In this document: positions 1 through 6,112 of the stretch, in pieces | How the letters are laid out: each line of letters starts with the position of its first letter | How positions within the stretch are numbered: the first letter of the stretch is position 1 | Position numbers and translations under genes: made by a program | Notes under the pieces: model-generated | Database searches by the model: none | What the model saw: the letters and a program-made list of their open reading frames with translations, nothing else | Told to the model about the DNA's origin: nothing | Source of the DNA: Succinivibrio sp. | GTDB lineage: Bacteria > Pseudomonadota > Gammaproteobacteria > Enterobacterales > Succinivibrionaceae | Length of the DNA: 16,226 nt | Direction of reading: 5' to 3' | Assembly: GCA_017959135.1 (NCBI GenBank) | Contig: JAGDBH010000130.1 | Span: forward strand, 1-16,226

Positions 1-494
1 AAACTCTCCTTTGATGTGAACCAGCTTGCATCTGCCCACTTTTTAATCAGATTTAAAGCAAAAGTATTGCCTTTGTCTGCAAGAGCAGCAATCTCGTCAA
101 AGGCATTGTAAATAAGCAGAGTATGCTCCAGGGCAGTCTCTGCCTCTGCTGCCATTGACTCATCCTCAAGAAGCTTGATCAGGTAGCCGACATTGAAACC
201 GCCTTTCATGGTACCTAAAAGCTTTACAGCAAGAGTCTTGTCTACAACAGGACTTACAGTCTTTCCGGTTGAGATGTCATATAAAAACTCTGCCTTGATA
301 GCTGAAGACTCATCAACACCAGGATTGATTCTGTCCTTTAGAAGATGCAGAAGCTCAGATTCAGATCCTACTGGAGGATTCTTACAGAGTTCACACAGCT
401 GCTTGGTAAATTCTGCATTCAGAGGTAAAGGCTCAACACCAAGACGGGCACGCTCGCCTGCCTGCTCATAATACTCAGTTAAATACTTTTCCAT
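1..494 (-). CDS. acnB: Aconitate hydratase B, N-terminal part (cut by window edge)
   Basis: The first 164 residues resemble the N-terminus of E. coli AcnB: MEKYLTEYYEQAGERARLG, then CKNPPVGSE, then NPGVDESSAIKAEFL, then LLGTMKGGFNVGYLIKLLED and finally KKWADASWF. This region is the HEAT-like N-terminal domain specific to AcnB. The catalytic domains and the iron-sulfur cysteines lie beyond the left edge and cannot be checked. AcnB interconverts citrate and isocitrate in the TCA cycle in the cytoplasm, and in E. coli the apo-form also binds mRNA. The ATG at 494 is chosen because the alignment to AcnB begins there. An AGGTG about 10 bases upstream is only a modest ribosome binding site. The gene begins 22 bases after ampD with no terminator visible between them, so co-transcription from lpxC is possible, although an internal promoter is not excluded. 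Confidence 0.9.
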   Translation of the reverse strand, partial: MEKYLTEYYEQAGERARLGVEPLPLNAEFTKQLCELCKNPPVGSESELLHLLKDRINPGVDESSAIKAEFLYDISTGKTVSPVVDKTLAVKLLGTMKGGFNVGYLIKLLEDESMAAEAETALEHTLLIYNAFDEIAALADKGNTFALNLIKKWADASWFTSKES

Positions 495-516
495 ATAAGA
501 GGTACACCTGTGGTAA

Positions 517-1059
517 TTATCGTATTTGGCTCCAGTCGAAGAATTTACCTGGGTCGGTTTTTCTGCCTGGTGCTACTTCATTGTGTCCGGCTATGTTATT
601 ACCAATATCCGGATAGTTTTTCTTAAGAACTGCAATTACATCCTTAAGAGTTGAATACTGTTCTATAGTGTATTCAAGATCATCGCAGCCCTCAAGTTCG
701 ATCCCAATTGAGTAGTCATTGCACTCTTTATGCCCATTATAGGAAGATCTGCCGGCATGCCAGGCTCTGTCAAGGAAGGAAACATACTGAGTAATTACGC
801 CCTGGCGGTTGATGAAAAGATGAGTAGAAACCTCAAGATGTGCGACTTCCTTAAAGTAAGGATGTGCATTGGGATCTAAAGTACCCTTGAAAATATCATC
901 AACGTAGGGACCGCCGAACTGGCGAGGAGGAAGAGAAATACAGTGAATTACGATAAGAGAAATTTTAGTCCCCTCAGGTCTTTTTCCATACCTGTCAACA
1001 GGGACTTTTCGGATGTTTATATCGTCAGAATATAGCCATCCTGACTTGATTTCAAACAC
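517..1059 (-). CDS. ampD: 1,6-anhydro-N-acetylmuramyl-L-alanine amidase AmpD (cytoplasmic)
   Basis: The 180-residue product resembles E. coli AmpD (183 residues) over its full length. AmpD cleaves the bond between 1,6-anhydro-MurNAc and L-alanine in recycled muropeptides and so controls the level of AmpR ligands. The zinc ligands of the family are present as H39, H159 and D169, and the catalytic E121 and K167 are also present (E. coli H34, H154, D164, E116, K162). Supporting motifs are ISLPPRQFGGPYVDDIFKG, AWHAGRSSYNG and CNDYSIGIELEG. There is no signal peptide, as expected for the cytoplasmic enzyme. The start codon is GTG. It is supported by a strong GGAGG five bases upstream and by alignment of the GWL motif near the N-terminus. 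The gene begins 12 bases after lpxC stops, and its ribosome binding site lies in that gap, so the two are probably one transcript. Confidence 0.95.
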   Translation of the reverse strand: MFEIKSGWLYSDDINIRKVPVDRYGKRPEGTKISLIVIHCISLPPRQFGGPYVDDIFKGTLDPNAHPYFKEVAHLEVSTHLFINRQGVITQYVSFLDRAWHAGRSSYNGHKECNDYSIGIELEGCDDLEYTIEQYSTLKDVIAVLKKNYPDIGNNIAGHNEVAPGRKTDPGKFFDWSQIR

Positions 1060-1071
1060 AGAAACCTCCAG

Positions 1072-2007
1072 TTAGAAGGCAGTTAAGGTCTTTTTAGCGT
1101 CAAGAAAGTTGATTGCATTTGATTTTGTTTTCTGAGTATCAGCAAACTGGATAATCTCGTAGTTTGAAGAATCAGATAACAGGGCTCTTAAAAGACGGTT
1201 ATTCAGATCATGACCTGTCTTATAAGACTTGAAATTAGCAAGAATGCTGTGGCCGTCCATATATAAGTCACCAATAGCCTCTAACAGCTTGTGTTTTACA
1301 AACTCATCCTCGTAACGCAGTCCTTCTGGATTAATTACTCTGTTATCATCCAGAACAACAGCATTTTCAAGAGAACCGCCTAATGCAAGATTGTGAGCAT
1401 GCATGAACTCAACATCTCTCATAAAGCAGAAGGTTCTTGCTCTTGAAACGTCACGGGCAAATGCTTCACCGGTAAAGGTCATGGCATAGTGCTGCTTATC
1501 CTTGTCCATTGCAGGGTGATTGAAGTCAATCTGAAGATCAAGATTGAAACCGCTCTCTGATGGAGTAAGTTCTGCCCACTTGCCTTCATTTTCAACACGA
1601 ACCTTGCGGACAACACGAATGAATTTCTTTGGAACTGAAAGCTCCTGAATACCTACAGAAGCAAACAGATAAAGGAATGGCTGAGCAGAGCCATCCATAA
1701 CAGGAATCTCAGGGGCATTAACATCAACATACAGATTATCGATACCCAGAGATGACAGTGCGGCAGTAAGATGTTCAACAGTAGAAATACGAACCCCCGC
1801 CTCGTTTACCAGAGCGGTACATAACTGAGTGTCCTTTACATTATCTGCTGTACATTTCATTGTAACATTAGGATTCAGATCGGTTCTTGTATACACAATA
1901 CCTGTATCTGCCGGTGCTGGTCTGAATGCTACCTGAACCTTTGCACCTGAATGTAAACCGATACCAGTCATTGATACTGGCTTTAGAATTGTACGCTGAT
2001 TGATCAT
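1072..2007 (-). CDS. lpxC: UDP-3-O-acyl-N-acetylglucosamine deacetylase LpxC
   Basis: LpxC carries out the committed, zinc-dependent deacetylation step of lipid A synthesis in the cytoplasm. The product is 311 residues against 305 in E. coli and aligns throughout: [70 protein letters not shown] and KTGHDLNN. Expected active-site residues are E78, H79, H239, D247 and H266. The residue aligning with the third E. coli zinc ligand, D242, is Glu here (E243, codon GAG, in HKLLEAIGD). The ATG at 2007 is chosen over a TTG at 2010 because it matches the family N-terminus and follows GTGAGG at a normal distance. The gene starts a new unit after the ftsZ2 terminator and is followed closely by ampD. In E. 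coli lpxC directly follows ftsZ; here three genes separate it from the dcw ftsZ. Confidence 0.96.
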   Translation of the reverse strand: MINQRTILKPVSMTGIGLHSGAKVQVAFRPAPADTGIVYTRTDLNPNVTMKCTADNVKDTQLCTALVNEAGVRISTVEHLTAALSSLGIDNLYVDVNAPEIPVMDGSAQPFLYLFASVGIQELSVPKKFIRVVRKVRVENEGKWAELTPSESGFNLDLQIDFNHPAMDKDKQHYAMTFTGEAFARDVSRARTFCFMRDVEFMHAHNLALGGSLENAVVLDDNRVINPEGLRYEDEFVKHKLLEAIGDLYMDGHSILANFKSYKTGHDLNNRLLRALLSDSSNYEIIQFADTQKTKSNAINFLDAKKTLTAF

Positions 2008-2034
2008 CAAAATACCTCACACTTTCTGCGTGTA

Positions 2035-2064
2035 ATTATAATACATCTTTCAGATATGTGAAAT
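2035..2064 (-). promoter_or_regulatory. Candidate lpxC promoter
   Basis: A perfect TATAAT -10 hexamer (2035-2040 read on the minus strand) lies 27 bases upstream of the lpxC ATG. The hexamer 17 bases further upstream, TTTCAC, is a poor -35. A better TTGACG (2066-2071) sits 25 bases away, which is too far for a standard sigma-70 promoter. Since the upstream gene ends in a terminator, a promoter in this 244-base gap is expected. The choice of this -10 is by eye. Confidence 0.4.
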
Positions 2065-2218
2065 GCGTCAAGATAATTTCCTTTGACAAACTATTTCAAT
2101 TACATCTTAGGATGCAAATCTTAGCGTTACCTTAGCCGTGTTTTTACACACGAACCAAACATTCATCTTTCTGATTTCTATATGTATATTCCCTGCTCTC
2201 CTTTTTAAGTCTCTGCCC

Positions 2219-2246
2219 AAAATAAAGGTCAGCGACAGCTGACCTT
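2219..2246 (-). terminator. Rho-independent terminator after ftsZ2
   Basis: Immediately after the ftsZ2 stop, a perfect 9-base stem (AAGGTCAGC / GCTGACCTT) with a four-base loop is followed on the minus strand by TTTATTTT. This separates ftsZ2 from lpxC transcriptionally. Confidence 0.85.
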
Positions 2247-2251
2247 AGTGT

Positions 2252-3457
2252 TTAGAATTCATTACGTGAATTTAAGATTGGAGGAAGATTCCATGCATCA
2301 GTTGACTGTCCCTGATTGCTTCCTGAATTTCCGCCTGTCTCATAGATTCTTGTTGATTCTGTCTGAGAAACTGTCTGAGTCTGAGCATTATCATGGAACA
2401 TTGCAGCCTTGTTAGCCTCTCTTTCATTCAGAGAGTTCAGCTCCCTTCTTGCCATATTGGCAGGCTTTCTAGGATCAACAGCACTGATACCTGCAATCAG
2501 AAGAGTCAGAGAAACCTCATCTTCTGCCAGATTCTCATCAAAGAAGATACCGGTCTTGCAGTCAGCATCCTCATCAGCGTATGCCTGAATTGCAGAGCAG
2601 ACATTATCAAGCTGAATAATTGGGAAATTAGGATTAATCTTCACATAGGCCATGACACCCGATGCAGACTTGATATCAACCTGATCAACCAGAGGAGAAT
2701 TGATAGCCTTGTCTACGGCATCCTCAACCATGTTAGGACCTTTACCAAAACCGTTGCAGATTACAGCATGACCTCTGCCGCGCATGATGGTTACCACATC
2801 AGCAAAATCAAGATTGATAAATGCTGGAACTGTAATTGCGTCTGTAATGCCTCTTACAGCATTTAAAAGAACATCATTTGCACATTCAAATGCCTTGATA
2901 ATGGCAATATTTGCTCCAAGATTACGTAGAAGCTTATCATTATCAATTACAATCAGAGAATCCACGTTCTTTGAAAGCTCGGTAATACCTGACTCGGCAT
3001 TTACAGCATGACGCTTACCCTCAAAGGTAAATGGCTTGGTTACCACTGCTACAGTTAAAGCACCTACTTCCTTTGCAATCTGAGCAATAATTGGAGCTGC
3101 TCCTGTACCGGTACCACCGCCCATACCAGCGGTAATAAAGATCATATCTGCGCCCTGAAGAAGCTTTTTGATATCTTCAGCGGATTCTTCAGCAGCCTTT
3201 CTTCCCTTGTTAGGATCACATCCTGAACCAAGACCGCTTGTGAGTTTAACGCCAATCTGAACCTTGATGTCTGAAGTAGATCTGGTTAGAGAATTGGCAT
3301 CTGTGTTTACAGCAATAAATTCAACATTCTGCAGACCATTATCAATCATGTGCTGAATGGTATTGCATCCACCGCCACCAACACCGACAACGATAATCTT
3401 AGCGTTGTATATTTTATTTGTTTCAGTAGAATCCTGTACTGAATAATCGTCGCTCAT
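2252..3457 (-). CDS. ftsZ: Second cell division protein FtsZ (FtsZ2)
   Basis: This is a complete 401-residue tubulin-like GTPase of the FtsZ family. It has the T1 loop VGVGGGGCN (24-32), the GTP signature [12 protein letters not shown] (111-122) and the catalytic T7 loop NLDFAD (215-220, with N215, D217 and D220). Both nucleotide binding and hydrolysis residues look intact. By eye the core is about three quarters identical to the other FtsZ at 6113-7465. The variable linker is short and S/T/Q/N-rich, and the tail WNLPPILNSRNEF replaces the usual gammaproteobacterial DIPAFLR-type peptide. The ATG at 3457 is chosen because GGAG lies six bases upstream and the family alignment begins soon after; the frame stays open a further 14 codons upstream without family similarity. 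The gene is flanked by terminators on both sides, so it is probably monocistronic. Its role beside a normal ftsZ is unknown; a modulator of the Z-ring or a stage-specific copy are both possible. Confidence 0.95.
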   Translation of the reverse strand: MSDDYSVQDSTETNKIYNAKIIVVGVGGGGCNTIQHMIDNGLQNVEFIAVNTDANSLTRSTSDIKVQIGVKLTSGLGSGCDPNKGRKAAEESAEDIKKLLQGADMIFITAGMGGGTGTGAAPIIAQIAKEVGALTVAVVTKPFTFEGKRHAVNAESGITELSKNVDSLIVIDNDKLLRNLGANIAIIKAFECANDVLLNAVRGITDAITVPAFINLDFADVVTIMRGRGHAVICNGFGKGPNMVEDAVDKAINSPLVDQVDIKSASGVMAYVKINPNFPIIQLDNVCSAIQAYADEDADCKTGIFFDENLAEDEVSLTLLIAGISAVDPRKPANMARRELNSLNEREANKAAMFHDNAQTQTVSQTESTRIYETGGNSGSNQGQSTDAWNLPPILNSRNEF

Positions 3458-3630
3458 GGCAATCTCCAAAAAATAAGTACTCATCCTTAATAGTAGCACT
3501 CAAGTCTTAAAACAGACATAGCGTAATCTCAAAAAAAATTGAGTAATATCATAATTTTGTTAAAAAATCTTCTAAAACTTACGTTTTGACTGACTTTGTT
3601 CCAAACTGTCTCACCCCAAAACACGTCCCC
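3458..3630 (-). promoter_or_regulatory. Leader region of ftsZ2, promoter expected
   Basis: This A+T-rich gap lies between the terminator of the binding-protein unit and the ftsZ2 ribosome binding site. Because a terminator precedes it, ftsZ2 needs its own promoter here. A TATGAT -10-like hexamer with a weak TTTAGA 17 bases upstream can be read on the minus strand, but nothing is close to consensus. A small inverted repeat CTCAATTTTTTTTGAG (3528-3543) lies further downstream in the leader. It lacks a T-tract after it, so it is not a terminator. Confidence 0.3.
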
Positions 3631-3669
3631 ACAAAAAGAAACCTCCACTTTTTTGGAGAAGCGGAGGTT
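3631..3669 (-). terminator. Rho-independent terminator after the binding-protein pair
   Basis: On the minus strand, AACCTCC pairs with GGAGGTT (7 bases). After one mismatch, a further CTT/AAG extends the stem around a T/G-rich loop. The hairpin is followed by TCTTTTTGT. It begins five bases after the stop codon of the gene at 3675-4763. Confidence 0.8.
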
Positions 3670-3674
3670 GTTCT

Positions 3675-4763
3675 TTATAGTTCATCGAAGTATTTTTTTG
3701 CCATTTTTATATATTCGTTATTGATGTACTTCTGAGATTTGATTCTGTTACTTATCTGAATATCGTTTGTATCAAGACTCTTAAGTACAATCAGCGTATT
3801 GCTGGTCAGATCCTTCTCCAGATTCTGTATCCAGCTTCGACGGTGTCCCTGATGCTCAAAGAGCTTTATCTGTTCCTCAAGAGAGGTTACATGATGCTTC
3901 TTCAGATCCTCAAGACATTCCTGTTTTGTATATTCCTTACCAGACAGCTGCTTGTAGAAAAGCTGATAATCATCAACAAGAGAATCAATATCATCTATCT
4001 GAATCTGCAAAGCCTTAAAGTACATTGCCAGGAACTTGGCAACAAGCTCAGGGTTCTCGTGAGCAAACTTCTCATCGACCTTGATTGTGCATGGAACAAC
4101 CTCACCCAGCTGCTCGGCAGTTACAACTTCCTTATAGCCAAGCTTTAAGGCATCATTCAGATCAGGAGACCATAATGCAGTACCGTAGTACTTGTTTTTC
4201 TTAAGCTCATCCATGATATCTGAATCCGGGAACTTAGACAGCTTGACGTCATTTAAGTCTAACCCGAAAATTTCAAGCCACCTTGCCAGTGTGTAGATGG
4301 CAGATGAAACGCCTTTAACAGCAAATGTCTTTCCCTTAATGGACTCTGGTGAACCATAAACCTTTGGAAAATACTCATCATAACCCTGAGTTTTAAAGAC
4401 ATCACTATCAGCCAAAGCTAAAACAGAATTTGCAGCAGCCTCATCATTGGCGACAGCGATAACTTCAACAAATACATCCTTTCCCCCCATAATAAATGGA
4501 ACATGGCTTGTACAGGTAATATCCCATGAGTTTCGGTCGTGGCGATACTGTTTCATCAGTGCAAGACCGTTATAGTTGGCTATGGTCAGATCAAGCTCAA
4601 AGCCAAGCTTTTTGTCCCATTCCTTCTGTTCAGCATACCACAGCAGGAATCCCTCATGCTCTAACAGAAAAGTAGCCTTAATCTTTGGTAGATCTGCTGC
4701 GCTGCAGACGAAGCTTAACATCAGAGCAAAGACACACAATACTTTTGAAATAAACCTGTTCAT
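3675..4763 (-). CDS. ABC-type substrate-binding protein, NMT1/THI5/SsuA-like (second of pair)
   Basis: This 362-residue exported protein has an N-terminal signal peptide, MNRFISKVLCVFALMLSFVCSA, with likely cleavage before ADLPKIKA. The cysteine at position 20 does not sit in a proper lipobox, so a soluble periplasmic protein is more likely than a lipoprotein. It has the layout of periplasmic type-2 binding proteins such as ThiY, SsuA and TauA: an opening beta strand then LEHEGFLLWYA (34-44), VYGSPESIKGKTFAVK (135-150) and GTALWSPD (194-201). The C-terminal section after about residue 280 is longer than usual and helical-looking. The start ATG follows GGAG by eight bases. The gene is 15 bases downstream of a paralogue that it matches at roughly 40 percent by eye. 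No permease or ATPase gene is nearby. The ligand cannot be told from sequence; sulfonates, pyrimidines or nitrate-like compounds are family options. Confidence 0.8.
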   Translation of the reverse strand: MNRFISKVLCVFALMLSFVCSAADLPKIKATFLLEHEGFLLWYAEQKEWDKKLGFELDLTIANYNGLALMKQYRHDRNSWDITCTSHVPFIMGGKDVFVEVIAVANDEAAANSVLALADSDVFKTQGYDEYFPKVYGSPESIKGKTFAVKGVSSAIYTLARWLEIFGLDLNDVKLSKFPDSDIMDELKKNKYYGTALWSPDLNDALKLGYKEVVTAEQLGEVVPCTIKVDEKFAHENPELVAKFLAMYFKALQIQIDDIDSLVDDYQLFYKQLSGKEYTKQECLEDLKKHHVTSLEEQIKLFEHQGHRRSWIQNLEKDLTSNTLIVLKSLDTNDIQISNRIKSQKYINNEYIKMAKKYFDEL

Positions 4764-4778
4764 ACACTGCTCTCCAAA

Positions 4779-5882
4779 CTACTTCTTAAGGTTAGACAGT
4801 ATTCTTCGTGCCTGCTTTAGATATCTGTCTGTAACATATCGTGGATTCTTGACCTGTTTTGCAGTCATTGCATAATCATTGGTATGACTGTCATACAGGA
4901 TCAGCATCAGACTACTTGCAATGGTAGATTCAAGTCTCTGAATAGTGCTCTTTCCAGCTCCCTTTCTTTCAAACAGTTTGAGCTGAGTTTCAATAGGCAT
5001 GACAGAATGACGCAGAATGTCGTACTCACAGAATTCCTTTGAGAATTCCAGCTGGGAATACTTTCTTAAGAATTTCTGATAATCCTTGGTCAGAGAACGA
5101 GGATTTTCAATCTGGGTTTCTACAGCTAAAAGGTAGGCAGCCAGCATTTTTGAAATTACTTCCTCATGATCCTCGCAATACTCCTTATCAACAAGGAACA
5201 TCATAGGGATTTCGGCCTCAACATCATCAGCGGTGGATACAAGCTTAAAGCCTTTATTCTCTGCATGGTAGGTATCAGGTGACCAAATAGCAACAGCATC
5301 AACCTCTCCGCGCTCAAGAGCCTTTATGCTTTCCTTACCTGCGAGATCGACAATCTTGATGTCAGAATAATCCAGATCGAAGATTTCAAGATATTTAACC
5401 AGCATGTAGGCGCCAGAGGTTAATGGCTTAATAGCGAAGGTCTTTCCCTTGATAGTTTCAGGAGAACCGTAGACGTCCGGATAATCTTCATTCCAACCTT
5501 TAACCTTAAGAAGCTCACTATCAGCATTTGTATAAATACCGGTGGTGTTAGCCTCATCATTTGCAACACCAACGATTTCAAGAGGCATCTGGTTGGTACC
5601 GACAATCAGAGGAATACTGGTTACACAGGTTACATTCCAACTCGAAGGATCCTGACGGTGACGATTCATAAGGTCTATACCGTTTGTATCCAGAATAGTA
5701 AGGTCAATATCAACCCCTACCATCTTATCAAAGCCCTGTTTTACCGCATACCACATCAAAAAGCCCTCATGCTCCATAAGCATGGTTACCTTAATTCTAG
5801 GCAGGTCAAATGACCAGGCCTGCATTGTTCCAAAGAGCAACAGAATAACGCCAAATACTATCCTTTTTAAACAAGAATACAT
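4779..5882 (-). CDS. ABC-type substrate-binding protein, NMT1/THI5/SsuA-like (first of pair)
   Basis: This 367-residue exported protein is paralogous to the next gene in the unit. The signal peptide is MYSCLKRIVFGVILLLFGTM followed by QAWS, with cleavage probably near FDLPRIKV. Shared landmarks are MEHEGFLMWYA (36-46), VYGSPETIKGKTFAIK (137-152) and VAIWSPD (197-203). These match the fold pattern of ThiY/SsuA/TauA-type periplasmic binding proteins, which normally deliver a ligand to an ABC importer. The ATG at 5882 is preferred over an in-frame TTG at 5897 because AGGAGG lies four bases upstream of it and the codons before it do not belong to the signal peptide. The gene lies alone with its paralogue between two ftsZ copies, bounded by terminators on both sides, and has no transporter partners. 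The substrate is unknown. Conservation of the pocket motifs in both copies suggests both bind related ligands. Confidence 0.8.
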   Translation of the reverse strand: MYSCLKRIVFGVILLLFGTMQAWSFDLPRIKVTMLMEHEGFLMWYAVKQGFDKMVGVDIDLTILDTNGIDLMNRHRQDPSSWNVTCVTSIPLIVGTNQMPLEIVGVANDEANTTGIYTNADSELLKVKGWNEDYPDVYGSPETIKGKTFAIKPLTSGAYMLVKYLEIFDLDYSDIKIVDLAGKESIKALERGEVDAVAIWSPDTYHAENKGFKLVSTADDVEAEIPMMFLVDKEYCEDHEEVISKMLAAYLLAVETQIENPRSLTKDYQKFLRKYSQLEFSKEFCEYDILRHSVMPIETQLKLFERKGAGKSTIQRLESTIASSLMLILYDSHTNDYAMTAKQVKNPRYVTDRYLKQARRILSNLKK

Positions 5883-5929
5883 GACGCCTCCTAACAAAGA
5901 TTATTACAAAAAAAAACCTACGCTAATTA

Positions 5930-5958
5930 AGTATAGAAACAAAAAATTGCACAAATAT
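5930..5958 (-). promoter_or_regulatory. Candidate promoter of the binding-protein pair
   Basis: In the 230-base gap after ftsZ1, the best -10 on the minus strand is TATACT (5930-5935), 47 bases before the start codon at 5882. No good -35 lies 16-18 bases upstream, where the sequence is A+T-rich. A promoter is expected because a terminator (6052-6083) closes the ftsZ1 transcript. The exact site is uncertain. Confidence 0.35.
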
Positions 5959-6051
5959 TTATGTAGTACGACTTTTGCAGGTATGATCAAAAAATCTTTG
6001 TGACAGAGACTAAGAAAACAAAAAAAAGAGAGAATTCAAAAAGAAACGGGC

Positions 6052-6083
6052 AAAAAAAGTTCCCAGACCGAAAGGCTGAGAAC
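6052..6083 (-). terminator. Rho-independent terminator after ftsZ1
   Basis: On the minus strand GTTCTCAGCC, a TTTC loop and GGTCTGGGAAC form a hairpin with one G-T pair and one bulge, followed by seven T residues. It lies 29 bases after the ftsZ1 stop and marks the end of the distal dcw operon. Confidence 0.85.
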
Positions 6084-6112
6084 TTTATTTATTAACTTAA
6101 TAAGGAAACTGT

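Noticed and set aside
193..471. Plus-strand open frame over the left edge
   Set aside because: The minus strand here encodes the AcnB N-terminus with clear family similarity, so the plus frame is a shadow.
2137..2152. Small hairpin CGTGT/ACACG in the lpxC leader as a riboswitch or regulator
   Set aside because: It is a short, isolated stem with no T-tract and no recognisable riboswitch architecture.
2393..3011. Open frames on the plus strand opposite ftsZ2 (and similar ones opposite ftsZ1, murC, murD and mraY)
   Set aside because: They are antisense to strongly conserved genes, show no recognisable protein family and no convincing ribosome binding sites. They are by-products of codon bias.
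4700..4763. Lipoprotein signal in the second binding protein (Cys at residue 20)
   Set aside because: The residues before the Cys are SFV, which does not fit the lipobox, and a standard signal-peptidase site follows at CSA-AD.
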